Positions 19,124 through 27,071 of a DNA stretch of 64,000 nucleotides are shown here, piece by piece. The notes beneath the pieces were generated by a model. It searched no databases. It had not been told where the DNA came from and saw nothing but the letters and a program-made list of their open reading frames with translations. How positions within the stretch are numbered: the stretch's first letter is position 1; each line of letters opens with the position of its first letter. The position numbers and the translations under genes are program-made. The DNA comes from Bacteroidaceae bacterium (GTDB taxonomy: Bacteria > Bacteroidota > Bacteroidia > Bacteroidales > Bacteroidaceae): assembly GCA_017483765.1 (NCBI GenBank), contig JAFUVE010000090.1:52357-116356 (forward strand). Reading direction: 5' to 3'.

Positions 19124-19729
19124 ATGACATTTACGGAATTAGCAATGCCGATATTCGAACAGGCAATCAACGACTACCATAAGTTCGACAACGTGGACCA
19201 GCCGATCAACAACCCCTACGAGATGCCGTCCATCGAATACTACCTCTATCTGAAAAACTGGATCGACACCGTACAGTGGCACTTCGAGGACATCATCCGC
19301 GAGCCGGACATCAATCCCGAGGAGGGAATCCAGCTGAAACGACGCATCGACAAGAGCAACCAGGACCGCACGGACCTTGTCGAGATGATCGACAGCTATT
19401 TCCTCGACAAATACAAGGACGTAGAGGTTCTGCCTGACGCCACCATCAACACCGAGAGCCCGGCATGGGCGGTCGACCGCCTGAGCATCCTGGCACTGAA
19501 GATCTACCACATGAAAGAGCAGACGGAGCGCACAGACGCCACAGCTGAGCATATCCAGAAATGCCAGCAGAAACTGAATGTGCTGCTTGAGCAGAAAAAA
19601 GACCTCTCTTCTGCCATCGACCAGCTGCTCTGCGACATCGAGGCCGGACGAAAGTACATGAAAGTCTACAAGCAGATGAAGATGTACAATGACCCCAGCA
19701 CCAACCCTGTACTCTACGGAAAGAAATAG
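19124..19729 (+). CDS. DUF4254 family protein
   Basis: A 201-residue cytoplasmic, mostly helical protein of the DUF4254 family, with PSIEYYLYLKNWIDTVQWH and ESPAWAVDRLSILALKIYHM. In Bacteroidetes this family is usually next to a GT9 glycosyltransferase, as here, which suggests a role in LPS or surface glycan assembly. The biochemical activity is not known. The 94-base gap to the next gene holds a CTAGAATAT-type short array. Confidence 0.8.
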   Translation: MTFTELAMPIFEQAINDYHKFDNVDQPINNPYEMPSIEYYLYLKNWIDTVQWHFEDIIREPDINPEEGIQLKRRIDKSNQDRTDLVEMIDSYFLDKYKDVEVLPDATINTESPAWAVDRLSILALKIYHMKEQTERTDATAEHIQKCQQKLNVLLEQKKDLSSAIDQLLCDIEAGRKYMKVYKQMKMYNDPSTNPVLYGKK

Positions 19730-19734
19730 GCTAA

Positions 19735-19808
19735 ACTCATAGAATAGCTAGAATATCTAGAGAATCTGGAATATCCAGAGAATATAGAAGTTATAGAATA
19801 TCTAGAAA
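19735..19808. repeat. CTAGAATAT short tandem array
   Basis: Degenerate 9-10-bp units built on (C)TAGAATA and CCAGAGAATAT fill the gap between the DUF4254 and GT9 genes. Confidence 0.7.
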
Positions 19809-19824
19809 AAAGCTCCAGTCTCAA

Positions 19825-20862
19825 ATGAGAAAAGTCCTCATCATCCGATTCTCTGCCATGGGCGACGTAGCGATGCTTGTCCCCGTGGTGAAATGTCTGG
19901 CGACCCAGCACCCGGACACGGAGTTCACCGTGCTCACACGCAAGCACTTGACTCCGTTGTACGGCTGGATGCCAGACAACGTGAAGACGATGGGGATAGA
20001 CTTGAACAAATACAAAAAAATCGCCGGTCTCAACCGGCTCTACGGAGAATTGAAAGCCATGCGTTTCGACGCTGTGGCTGACGTTCACGACGTGCTCCGC
20101 ACCATGTATCTGCGATGGCGGTTCCGACTGGGAGGAGCAAAGGTCAGCGTCATCGACAAGGACAAGGCTTCAAAGAAGCGGCTGTTGGGCCACGGCATCG
20201 ACGCCAAGACGCTGACACTGATGACGACACGCTACGCACAGGTATTCCACTCGCTCGGTCTGAATGTCAGCCTGCAGGCATTGCCTTGCTTCAGCACGCA
20301 AGGGGAAGACTTCTCGCTACTCAACGAGCTGTATGGAGAAAAAAAGACGGGGGAGCACTGGATTGGAATCGCCCCCTTCGCAGCGCACCCCGGCAAGATC
20401 TACCCGCTTGAGAAGATGCATCAGGTGGCGCAGGAGTTAGTGAAGCGTGGATGCCGCGTATTCCTGTTCGGAGCCGGAAAGAGTGAGAAAGAATGCCTGT
20501 CGGCATGGGCAGATGGAAAAGATATTGTGAGCACCTGCGGCCAGCTGGGCGGGCTGCACAACGAGATGCTTCTCATGTCGCGCCTGGACGCCATGCTGGC
20601 CATGGACTCAGCGAACATGCACATCGCAGCAATCGTCGGCATTCCCATCGTTTCAGTATGGGGGGCAACTCATCCCAAAACAGGATTCACCGCATGGCAA
20701 CAGCCCATCAGCAACATCATCCAGCGAGCAGAACTCGAATGCCGGCCTTGCTCCATCTACGGCAAGAAGCCCTGCCAGTTCGGCGACCTGCGCTGCATGG
20801 CTCTCATAAAGCCGGAGGACATCATCGACAAGATCATTCAAGTTATAGGAAAGGAGAATTAA
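19825..20862 (+). CDS. Glycosyltransferase family 9 (heptosyltransferase-like)
   Basis: A 345-residue GT9 protein. It has the N-terminal FSAMGDVAMLVPVV motif, a C-terminal nucleotide-sugar domain with FLFGAGKSEKECLSAWA and LDAMLAMDSANMHIAAIVG, and a Cys-containing tail (ECRPCSIYGKKPC). GT9 enzymes transfer heptose or related sugars to lipid A core at the cytoplasmic face of the inner membrane. Donor and acceptor cannot be read here. It pairs with the DUF4254 gene. Confidence 0.88.
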   Translation: MRKVLIIRFSAMGDVAMLVPVVKCLATQHPDTEFTVLTRKHLTPLYGWMPDNVKTMGIDLNKYKKIAGLNRLYGELKAMRFDAVADVHDVLRTMYLRWRFRLGGAKVSVIDKDKASKKRLLGHGIDAKTLTLMTTRYAQVFHSLGLNVSLQALPCFSTQGEDFSLLNELYGEKKTGEHWIGIAPFAAHPGKIYPLEKMHQVAQELVKRGCRVFLFGAGKSEKECLSAWADGKDIVSTCGQLGGLHNEMLLMSRLDAMLAMDSANMHIAAIVGIPIVSVWGATHPKTGFTAWQQPISNIIQRAELECRPCSIYGKKPCQFGDLRCMALIKPEDIIDKIIQVIGKEN

Positions 20863-20878
20863 GTAACAGAAAAAAAAC

Positions 20879-21048
20879 AAGTTGCCTCGTTTTGATGAAG
20901 ACGAGAAGACAGGAAGACGAGAAGACAAGACGATAGTCATCTGACGGACATACATAAAGTAATCAATGGTCTTTACACCCCCTTCGGTTCCCCCGTTATC
21001 GGGGGACAGAAACCCTACAGTCAACAGAAGGTGAGGCAAGTTTTTTTT
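20879..21048. repeat. TTGCCTC-bounded intergenic element, copy A
   Basis: Starts with AAGTTGCCTCG and ends with GTGAGGCAAGTTTTTTTT, so the ends form an inverted TTGCCTC/GAGGCAA pair followed by a T-run. The inside has GAAGAC direct repeats, the decamer GACGATAGTC, the CGGACATACATAAAGTAA core and a GC hairpin CCCCCG/CGGGGG. Related copies lie at 29946-30131 and 55542-55651. Confidence 0.75.
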
Positions 21049-21274
21049 AACATCACTTAAATTGATTTACATCAACGAGCACATACAGGATTTCCCAATC
21101 GAAGAAGCATCTGCTCCGACATCCACAGGGTGCTGTCCAGGGCCACGCACTGCAAGTTCATGACAGAGACACATGAACAGAAAGGATATGTGATGACTTG
21201 TGCTTTCGGGGATGGAGACTGAAAGCGGGGAACCATAACCGACAGACCAGACATCTGCATATATGCAAATGAAA
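21049..21274. other. Spacer with no recognised gene
   Basis: About 220 bases between element A and the argB terminator. One short forward frame reads HRVLSRATHCKFMTET, which has a protein-like composition but no start and early stops; it may be a gene remnant. I could not assign it. Confidence 0.3.
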
Positions 21275-21306
21275 CGAAAAAAGGAGGCCTTCGCCTCCTT
21301 TTTTCG
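21275..21306. terminator. Bidirectional terminator after argB
   Basis: A 14-bp perfect stem (CGAAAAAAGGAGGC at 21275-21288 with 21293-21306) around CTTC. The A-run on one arm and T-run on the other let it work on both strands. It ends the argB transcript on the minus strand. Confidence 0.9.
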
Positions 21307-21339
21307 TTTTGCACCATATTTTGTGCGTCTTATTGACTT

Positions 21340-22173
21340 TTATTGGACGGCATCCTGCGAACACGCCAGCCCCACAACGGTGCCTTTGTCCTGGCCGATA
21401 TGCTCAGCTTTGGTGATGACGACTTTTGAGACGCCATCCTTACAAGCCGACAGCGCATTCTCAATCTTCGGAATCATGCCGCCATTGATGACACCATCTG
21501 CGACATATCTCTTGAATGAGTCCTCATTGATATACGGAATCACGCTGTCATCATCGTTCTCGTCGAGCAGCACGCCAGACTTCTCGAAGCAGTAGACGAG
21601 GGTGACGTCGAAGAAAGGTGCCAAGGCCTTGGCGGTCTCTCCTGCTATGGTGTCTGCGTTCGTGTTGAGAAGGCTTCCACAACCGTCGTGTGTCAACGGA
21701 GCCATGATGGGTACGATGTCCTTCTGGATAAGTGTAGCAAGCATTCCGCCGTTGCAACGTTCCACATCACCCACAAATCCGTAGTCCACCATTATGTCGT
21801 CGGTCGTGCCGGCAACATCGGCCCTCACGCAGACCGGCTTTCTGCGCACACTTCTCATCACGTCCATGTCCGCACCGGTGAGTCCAAGCGCGTTCACACC
21901 ACGAGCCTGCAGCTTTGCCACGATGTTCTTGTTCACCAAGCCGCCATATACCATCGTGACGACTTTCAGCATCTCGGCGTCTGTAATTCGCCGGCCTCCT
22001 ACCATCGTCGTCTCAATGCCTAAAGAGGCAGCGATCTTCGTGGCAGACCGGCCGCCACCATGTACCAGCACCTTATTGCCGGGGATATGGCTGAAAGAGT
22101 CCAGAAGACGGTCGAGACTCCCGGCGTCCTCCACGATCTTACCGCCTACCTTGATAACGGTGAGTTTCTCCAT
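21340..22173 (-). CDS. argB: Acetylglutamate kinase
   Basis: A 277-residue amino-acid kinase. Motifs VIKVGGKIVEDAG, LVHGGGRSATKIAASLG and NADTIAGETAKAL match N-acetylglutamate kinase, the second step of arginine synthesis in the cytoplasm. The protein lacks the long N-terminal helix seen in arginine-inhibited hexameric types, as far as can be read. It lies six bases downstream of the HIT gene and is probably co-transcribed with it. Other arg genes are not in the window. Confidence 0.93.
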   Translation of the reverse strand: MEKLTVIKVGGKIVEDAGSLDRLLDSFSHIPGNKVLVHGGGRSATKIAASLGIETTMVGGRRITDAEMLKVVTMVYGGLVNKNIVAKLQARGVNALGLTGADMDVMRSVRRKPVCVRADVAGTTDDIMVDYGFVGDVERCNGGMLATLIQKDIVPIMAPLTHDGCGSLLNTNADTIAGETAKALAPFFDVTLVYCFEKSGVLLDENDDDSVIPYINEDSFKRYVADGVINGGMIPKIENALSACKDGVSKVVITKAEHIGQDKGTVVGLACSQDAVQ

Positions 22174-22179
22174 CGTAAG

Positions 22180-22578
22180 TTACAGTTTTTTGAATTCAGC
22201 GTAAATTGCATCAGCAATCTGCTGGAACTCTGACTGTTCAAGCTTCAGCTTCTCTTTGTTGAACAGCATGTCCTTCTCGCTCTGCATCGGAATCAGGTGG
22301 ATATGGGCATGAGGGACTTCCAGTCCGAGCACAGCCTCTCCTACCTTGACGCATGGACATACTTTCTTCACGGCCAGAGCCACCTTCTTGGCGAACACCT
22401 GGAAGCGCGCAATCTCATCGTCGTCCATGTCGAAGATATAGTCCACTTCCCTACGGGGTATACACAGCGTATGGCCTTTCACCATCGGATTGATATCGAG
22501 ATACGCATAGAACTCGTCGTTCTCTGCACATTTGTAGCTGGGAATCTCCCCAGCTGCTATCTTTGAGAATATTGACAT
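22180..22578 (-). CDS. HIT-family nucleotide hydrolase (HinT-like)
   Basis: A 132-residue histidine-triad protein with the active motif HAHIHL and the N-terminal FSKIAAGEIPSYK. HIT proteins hydrolyse AMP-linked substrates such as adenosine phosphoramidates. It lies between greA and argB on the same strand. A short tandem array separates it from greA. Confidence 0.9.
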   Translation of the reverse strand: MSIFSKIAAGEIPSYKCAENDEFYAYLDINPMVKGHTLCIPRREVDYIFDMDDDEIARFQVFAKKVALAVKKVCPCVKVGEAVLGLEVPHAHIHLIPMQSEKDMLFNKEKLKLEQSEFQQIADAIYAEFKKL

Positions 22579-22644
22579 TGTTAGTTGAGAGTTGAGGGTT
22601 TAGAGTTTAATGAGAATTTAGTCAGGAAATCATTATTATTATTC

Positions 22645-22820
22645 TGACAGGTCGGACAGGTCGGACAAGTCGGACAGGTCAGACAGGTCGGACGGGTCAG
22701 GCAAGTCGGACGGGTCAGACAGGTCAGACAGGTCAGACTGGTCGGACTGGTCGGACGGGTCAGACGGGTCGGACGGGTCAGACGGGTCGGACGGGTCAGG
22801 CAAGTCGGACAGGTCGGACT
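22645..22820. repeat. 10-bp tandem array GGTCGGACAG, about 17 copies
   Basis: About 17 imperfect copies of GGTC(G/A)GAC(A/G)(G/A) run without interruption. Each has the interrupted palindrome GTCnGAC. The array touches the greA stop codon: the TAG (minus strand, 22819-22821) overlaps the last unit. It fills the spacer between greA and the HIT gene. Confidence 0.92.
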
Positions 22821-23283
22821 AAACTGAGATGCTGATCAGCTCCAACTCAATCACTCCCTGAGGAATGCTGATTTGTGCCACTTCACCCACTTTCTTTCCT
22901 AACAATCCTTTGGCGATAGGCGTTCCGATAGAGATTTTTCCCTCGCGTAGGTTTGCCTCGCTCTCGCTGACAATCTGGTATTTCATGATCTGCCCAGTCC
23001 TGACATTCTTAATCTCCACCTTGGAGAGAATCTGAACCGTGTCGGTCTGAATCTTGCTCATGTCGATGATTTTAGCGCTTGCAAGAGCGGCTTTGAGTTC
23101 CACGATTTTGGTCTCCAGTTTTCCCTGTGCCTCTTTTGCTGCGTCGTATTCTGCATTTTCAGAAAGGTCTCCTTTTTCGCGTGCTTCCTGAATCTGGCGG
23201 ATGACCTCCGGTCTTTCCACCTCTTCCAACTGTTTGATTTGGGCTCTCAGTTTATCGTAGCCCTCCTGTGACATATAAGACAT
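22819..23283 (-). CDS. greA: Transcription elongation factor GreA
   Basis: A 154-residue GreA: an N-terminal coiled coil (GYDKLRAQIKQLEEVERPEV) with the acidic tip ENAEYDAAKEAQGKLE, then an FKBP-like domain (ARGLLGKKVGEV-like, here AKGLLGKKVGEVAQI). It rescues backtracked RNA polymerase by stimulating transcript cleavage. The start MSYMSQEG is chosen; the upstream in-frame codon at 23313 falls inside a promoter -7 element (23311-23318). A leader terminator lies between the distal promoter and the gene. Confidence 0.95.
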   Translation of the reverse strand: MSYMSQEGYDKLRAQIKQLEEVERPEVIRQIQEAREKGDLSENAEYDAAKEAQGKLETKIVELKAALASAKIIDMSKIQTDTVQILSKVEIKNVRTGQIMKYQIVSESEANLREGKISIGTPIAKGLLGKKVGEVAQISIPQGVIELELISISV

Positions 23284-23310
23284 TTTCTTTTTATTTTTTT
23301 GATTATTATA

Positions 23311-23318
23311 CAAAATTA
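23311..23318 (-). promoter_or_regulatory. Proximal greA promoter (-7 element)
   Basis: Minus-strand TAATTTTG, about 28 bases before the greA ATG. No clear -33 partner at 19-20 bases. It lies downstream of the leader terminator, so it could drive greA independently. Confidence 0.45.
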
Positions 23319-23323
23319 GGCGT

Positions 23324-23366
23324 CAAAAAAGAAAAGAATCCCGATACACGTTTGTATCGGAACCCT
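23324..23366 (-). terminator. Leader terminator upstream of greA
   Basis: On the minus strand a 13-pair stem (23354-23366 with 23335-23347; core CCGATAC/GTATCGG, three G-U pairs outside) with a six-base loop is followed by TTTCTTTTTTG. It lies between a TAAATTTG promoter element (23391-23398) and the greA start, so it would release an RNA of about 60 bases. Confidence 0.65.
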
Positions 23367-23506
23367 CTCTTTATCCTGTATTTTCAAATGCAAATTTACG
23401 TCATTATTTCTTTAAAACCAAATTATTTCGTTGTTTTTTTACATAATGTCATAAAAATGGCATTTTTACATTTTTGTTTTTACCTATTGAACCATCAGGC
23501 TTGGTC

Positions 23507-24577
23507 TCACTTCAATTGTTTCAGGCGTTTGTATTCTTTTTTTGTGATGCGCATGAAGCTTCCATGCTGCGGTCTGGCAACTCCTTTGATATTGCTGGGG
23601 TTCTTGAAGTTGCGCATGAATTCGTCGGCCTCGCAGATGCGGTAGTTCTTAGGATTGGAGGAATATTCGATGTATGCGATCCTCCACGTCTTCTCGCCCG
23701 CCATCTGGAATGCCGACACACCCTCGCACTTCTTCTTACCCTCGAAATTCACATAGTCATCGTCAACAGGTTCTCCCCATCCGTGGGTGAGGTTATGGCT
23801 TGTGGCAGTGAAGAGTCCGGGAGTACCTCCCTCTTTCTTGATCATCATGTGCCACTTTTGGTCGGCAGCCACCCAGTTGATGTCTGCGTCGATGGTGGCA
23901 TATCCCCAGTCGAAGAGAAGTTGTGGCTGTGTGAGCCGGGTGAAGTCATCGTTGGCATGGCTGTAGTACATTCGGTCGTACTTCTCCTCGGAGCGGTTCC
24001 ACATGGAATAGTAAATCATATATCCTCCCTTCTTTCCGTCCGGCCATACGAATTCGTCGTCCCATATGATTTGAGGAGCCCAGACCCGGTTGATGGTGCT
24101 CCAGTCGTTGTACGCACTCTTTGCGTCGGGATTCATGAAGATGGAGCGTCCTTTGCGATAGTCGAAAGTTGTGGATGTCCAATGAATGAGGTCCGGACTT
24201 GTGAGCAGGTTGATGCCGTAGTTGTCCCAAGTTTCTTTCTTGCCCATCCTGTCACGGCTGCGGTTAGAGGCGTCCATGTCGGTGGTCACCATGAGGAAGC
24301 CCTTTCCGTCGTGCCTACGGCAAATGTATGCGTCGCGAGTTCGGTGTTCGATTCGCGCCATCTCATGGTCGGAGAAGATGGAGTCGCCATTCATGACGTC
24401 CTCAAAATTCTCCCCGTCCTTGCTCACAGCATAAGCCGTCCATGCCACCCCTCCGTTCATATGGCAGTAGAGGTAGTACTTTCCTTTCTGCAAGTTGCCA
24501 CGTTTCTTATAATGCTTTTGTGCCGCCATGCTGAGCGAACAAACCAAGGCCAGAGCCAGTATCAGGATTTTTTTCAT
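23507..24577 (-). CDS. Secreted GH43-like five-bladed propeller glycosidase
   Basis: A 356-residue exported protein (signal peptide ending SMAAQ). The repeated propeller pattern (VWAPQIIWDDEFVWPDGKKGGYMIYYS, LLTSPDLIHWTSTTFD, TDMDASN) fits GH43-type glycoside hydrolases acting on arabinose, xylose or galactose linkages. The subfamily and catalytic acids could not be fixed by eye. It is monocistronic and not next to other carbohydrate genes. Confidence 0.7.
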   Translation of the reverse strand: MKKILILALALVCSLSMAAQKHYKKRGNLQKGKYYLYCHMNGGVAWTAYAVSKDGENFEDVMNGDSIFSDHEMARIEHRTRDAYICRRHDGKGFLMVTTDMDASNRSRDRMGKKETWDNYGINLLTSPDLIHWTSTTFDYRKGRSIFMNPDAKSAYNDWSTINRVWAPQIIWDDEFVWPDGKKGGYMIYYSMWNRSEEKYDRMYYSHANDDFTRLTQPQLLFDWGYATIDADINWVAADQKWHMMIKKEGGTPGLFTATSHNLTHGWGEPVDDDYVNFEGKKKCEGVSAFQMAGEKTWRIAYIEYSSNPKNYRICEADEFMRNFKNPSNIKGVARPQHGSFMRITKKEYKRLKQLK

Positions 24578-24808
24578 AATAAGTTTAGTAGTTTTTTTGT
24601 TGGGAATTCAATTCGTTTTCAAATTTAGCAAGAATTTTTCAAATATACAAATTCTCATCCCAAAAACGACCAGAAGAGATTTTTTTTATTGCATAATAAA
24701 TGCATATCAAATACATAAATTTTACGCATTGAACTCTTCAATATGTCGCAATTATTATTCAATTTGTTGGATAAGTGCTTATTTTACATTAAAAAAAAGT
24801 TAAAGCGT

Positions 24809-24839
24809 TTTGCTATTTCAAAAATTATTATGATATTTG
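24809..24839 (+). promoter_or_regulatory. Promoter of the candidate small RNA
   Basis: TTTG (24809-24812), 19 bases, GATATTTG (24832-24839), one mismatch to TAnnTTTG. No protein gene follows on this strand. Confidence 0.6.
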
Positions 24840-24845
24840 CACTCG

Positions 24846-25008
24846 AAAAGTTAGACAATACACAAGAGCAACATTTTTGTATATCCAATCATAACATATT
24901 GTGTCAATAGATTCGTGCTGTGAAGCACATGACACATCTGTATTTAAAAAGGTTTGTAACTCTTAATTTTTTGGAAGGGATTCATCGAGATGATGGGTCC
25001 TTTTTTTT
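24846..25008 (+). ncRNA. Candidate structured small RNA, about 163 bases
   Basis: A promoter ends at 24839 and an intrinsic terminator ends at 25008, with no open frame between. The expected RNA has a hairpin: TGTGTCA (24900-24906) with TGACACA (24930-24936), an asymmetric internal loop, then GTGCT/AGCAC around GTGA. A closing helix is possible between AGTTAGACAA near the 5' end and TTGTAACT near 24955. Length and long-hairpin layout recall 6S RNA, but homology was not testable. Flanking genes both lie on the minus strand. Confidence 0.55.
24978..25008 (+). terminator. Terminator of the candidate small RNA
   Basis: GGATTCATC (24978-24986) pairs with GATGGGTCC (24992-25000), including two G-U pairs, followed by eight T residues. 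It is oriented for the plus strand only, where no protein gene precedes it. Confidence 0.75.
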
Positions 25009-25025
25009 ATAGATTCATTGTCGAA

Positions 25026-25568
25026 TTATCTCAGCCAGTCGCGCACTTCCATGAGAGCACAGCCAAGCAGATTCTCGCCTTTCCAACCCTCAACACCTAC
25101 GGACATTGCGGCTTCACGGTCAAGACCAATGCCCCATATCCTGTCGTAGGGGCTGGCTTCTGCGAGCACAGCATCACCTGTGGAGAGCAGGAACTCCCTC
25201 AAAGCCGGATTCTGGCTGAACTTCGCCTTGTTTCCTTCCACGACGATGGCAGACTTGGCTTCATCCCACATCTCCTGCTGGAATCCCCGGATCAGACGTC
25301 CAAGCTTCTTCACGTCGTGGGGATTGTCGGCAGCCATGATTTGGTCCAGGACCTCTTGGTCACCGAAAAGACGTGCCTTGCCGGCCATCATGAATTGCTC
25401 GGCCGTGTGATAACGAAGGCCGTCCACCTCAAAGCAACAGTCGTGCCACTGGCTCAGGCATGCCTCTGTCATCTGACTTGCATTTTGAACAGGTTTCCAG
25501 AAATAGACAAACTGGATATCGGGTGTCAGCCTGACGATTTCCTTGATTTTTTCAATGTCGTACTTCAT
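25026..25568 (-). CDS. NADAR (YbiA-like, DUF1768) family N-glycosidase
   Basis: A 180-residue protein with the NADAR signatures YHTAEQFMMAGKARLF, SAIVVEGNKAKFSQNPALREFLLSTGD and the DRIWGIG/ENLLGCALM C-terminus. NADAR enzymes cleave N-glycosidic bonds, including ADP-ribose from guanine and riboflavin-pathway intermediates. The start codon overlaps the end of the upstream nucleotidyltransferase-NADAR gene by 17 bases, so the two are translated together. Confidence 0.9.
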   Translation of the reverse strand: MKYDIEKIKEIVRLTPDIQFVYFWKPVQNASQMTEACLSQWHDCCFEVDGLRYHTAEQFMMAGKARLFGDQEVLDQIMAADNPHDVKKLGRLIRGFQQEMWDEAKSAIVVEGNKAKFSQNPALREFLLSTGDAVLAEASPYDRIWGIGLDREAAMSVGVEGWKGENLLGCALMEVRDWLR

Positions 25569-26610
25569 TTTTCTGTTTATCTCTTATTCTCATTAATAAC
25601 TTGCCTAAATGATTCTCTCCTCTCCAGCTGTAGAGATCCACCCCCCAGAACGTATCTTTCTTATTGTTGCCATTTATCAGGAGTCGGTTTCCCGTATCTG
25701 CCAACTTCTTCATCAAGAGAGCGTCCTGAGAGAACTTGGCCATCAGGATGGACTCCATGATGGCAAGTCGTTCCGCTTCCCAACCGTGATAGGGAGTCAG
25801 ACTGTTCCCCTTCATCACAGCCTTGTCGGCAGAGCAACCAGCAAAAAAACGACGGTCCGACTCATCAGCACATTTGGACGCCTGGAATGCAGCCTCGGCA
25901 CTTAAAAAAGTCAAACCACGCCAGACGAAACGGCAAGGAAAGCGATTTGAAAGAAAAGCATAGTCATCTCTGAAGCGGTTGACGGTGTCTGGAAAATCGG
26001 CCGGAGTAAAATCTTTTAACAGGTCCCAGACTGCAGGGCACAACAAATCCTGGCAGGACTCGCCATTCAGCATCCGCTCCCGCACAAGCGAGGAGCTGAC
26101 CCCCGCGCTGCCCGCAGGCTGCGGCAGTACGACGATTCGGTCGAGATAGTTGGAAAGGACGGGATGACACAGTAATGACTGTTTTAACGTGTCGTTCTCC
26201 CTTGAATAGAGAACAACCTTGGAGGTATCCAGAAAACCTTTCTTGTCGGCCAGATGTGACAGCAGGCGCAGCTTGTCGTCGCCCATGAGGAAATAGAGTT
26301 CTGCATCGGGGTAGTCTTCCTGAAGTTCCATGAGTGTCGATTGTGTTTTTGCCTCTATCGTGCCAATCTCTTTCTCACACACGACCATTCTTCCATCCGT
26401 ACACATTCTTTTAAGCATCCGTACACGCAAATCCGGAGAAAGAACCACAGGAGGATGGCAGTCACGCATTTTCCGTTTCAGGTAAGCGTCACTGACAGGC
26501 ACAAAGAACCCAAAGTCTGCCTCCAGGGCATCAAGAGCCTCCTTCATAAGCATATAATGTGCCAAGGTGGGTGGATTGAAACTGCCGCCCATCACAACCG
26601 CCTTTCTCAT
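25552..26610 (-). CDS. NadD-like nucleotidyltransferase fused to a NADAR domain
   Basis: A 352-residue two-domain protein, with start at MRKAVVMGG. Residues about 1-200 are a nucleotidyltransferase of the NadD/NMNAT type: GGSFNPPTLAH replaces the usual HxGH by TLAH as in NMNATs, with AELYFLMGDDKL and the late GVSSSLVRERM. Residues about 212-350 are a NADAR domain (YAFLSNRFPC, AEAAFQASKCA, MAKFSQDALLMKKLADTG, DTFWGVDL, ENHLGKLLM). The product would join adenylyl transfer to mononucleotides with removal of ADP-ribose, pointing to NAD or ADP-ribose salvage or repair. Substrates unproven. Confidence 0.85.
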   Translation of the reverse strand: MRKAVVMGGSFNPPTLAHYMLMKEALDALEADFGFFVPVSDAYLKRKMRDCHPPVVLSPDLRVRMLKRMCTDGRMVVCEKEIGTIEAKTQSTLMELQEDYPDAELYFLMGDDKLRLLSHLADKKGFLDTSKVVLYSRENDTLKQSLLCHPVLSNYLDRIVVLPQPAGSAGVSSSLVRERMLNGESCQDLLCPAVWDLLKDFTPADFPDTVNRFRDDYAFLSNRFPCRFVWRGLTFLSAEAAFQASKCADESDRRFFAGCSADKAVMKGNSLTPYHGWEAERLAIMESILMAKFSQDALLMKKLADTGNRLLINGNNKKDTFWGVDLYSWRGENHLGKLLMRIRDKQKNEVRH

Positions 26611-26640
26611 GTCACTTTCTTTATTTGTGTAATTTTTACG

Positions 26641-26672
26641 CAAAGTTACTTTTTATTTATGAATGCACCAAA
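26641..26672 (-). promoter_or_regulatory. Promoter of the NadD-NADAR operon
   Basis: Minus strand TTTG (26669-26672), 20 bases, TAACTTTG (26641-26648); start codon 31 bases downstream at 26610. Confidence 0.8.
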
Positions 26673-27017
26673 TAAAATCGCAAAATTATTTGATTATTGT
26701 ATTTGATTTGCGTAAGACATCCCGCTGAAGGCGACTCTTTTGGGGATTCGCAGAACAACAGTTCACTTAAGTTTCTGAAGTAAAAAGGGAAGTAAAAAGG
26801 GGAGTAAAAATGGAAGTAATGTGCTCGCACAGGACGATAGTCTTGCTGCTAATAGAGTGCCATCCAGCACAAATTGCTTATTACTTCTATTAAAATCCCT
26901 TATCTCACTTCATTTTACAACTTGCGGAACTTGAATCATTCATAAACATGAATACAAGAAAAATCCATATCCAATGATTAATTTTTTCAAAAATAAACGG
27001 GCGAGAGCGAAATACGC
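26673..27017. other. Divergent spacer with GAAGTAAAAAGG repeats
   Basis: Between two divergent promoters. It holds about four imperfect copies of GAAGTAAAAAGG at 26778-26822 and the decamer GACGATAGTC near 26833, which also occurs in the TTGCCTC elements. No gene seen. Confidence 0.6.
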
Positions 27018-27048
27018 TTTGTGGTTCGATGAAAAAACATTAACTTTG
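27018..27048 (+). promoter_or_regulatory. Promoter of the zeta-like kinase operon
   Basis: TTTG (27018-27021), 19 bases, TAACTTTG (27041-27048), 23 bases before the ATG at 27072. Confidence 0.8.
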
Positions 27049-27071
27049 CAACATGTTAAGCACTTGAGAAC

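Noticed and set aside
21049-21274. Gene remnant in the spacer before argB
   Set aside because: Short protein-like stretches exist but no frame longer than about 40 codons with a start; left unassigned.
22645-22820. CRISPR array or coding repeat
   Set aside because: Ten-base units without spacers; the period is not a multiple of three and no frame is kept.
23474-24628. A 384-codon forward frame opposite the GH43-like gene
   Set aside because: It lacks a promoter and domain signs and mirrors codon bias of the minus-strand gene, which has a signal peptide and glycosidase pattern.
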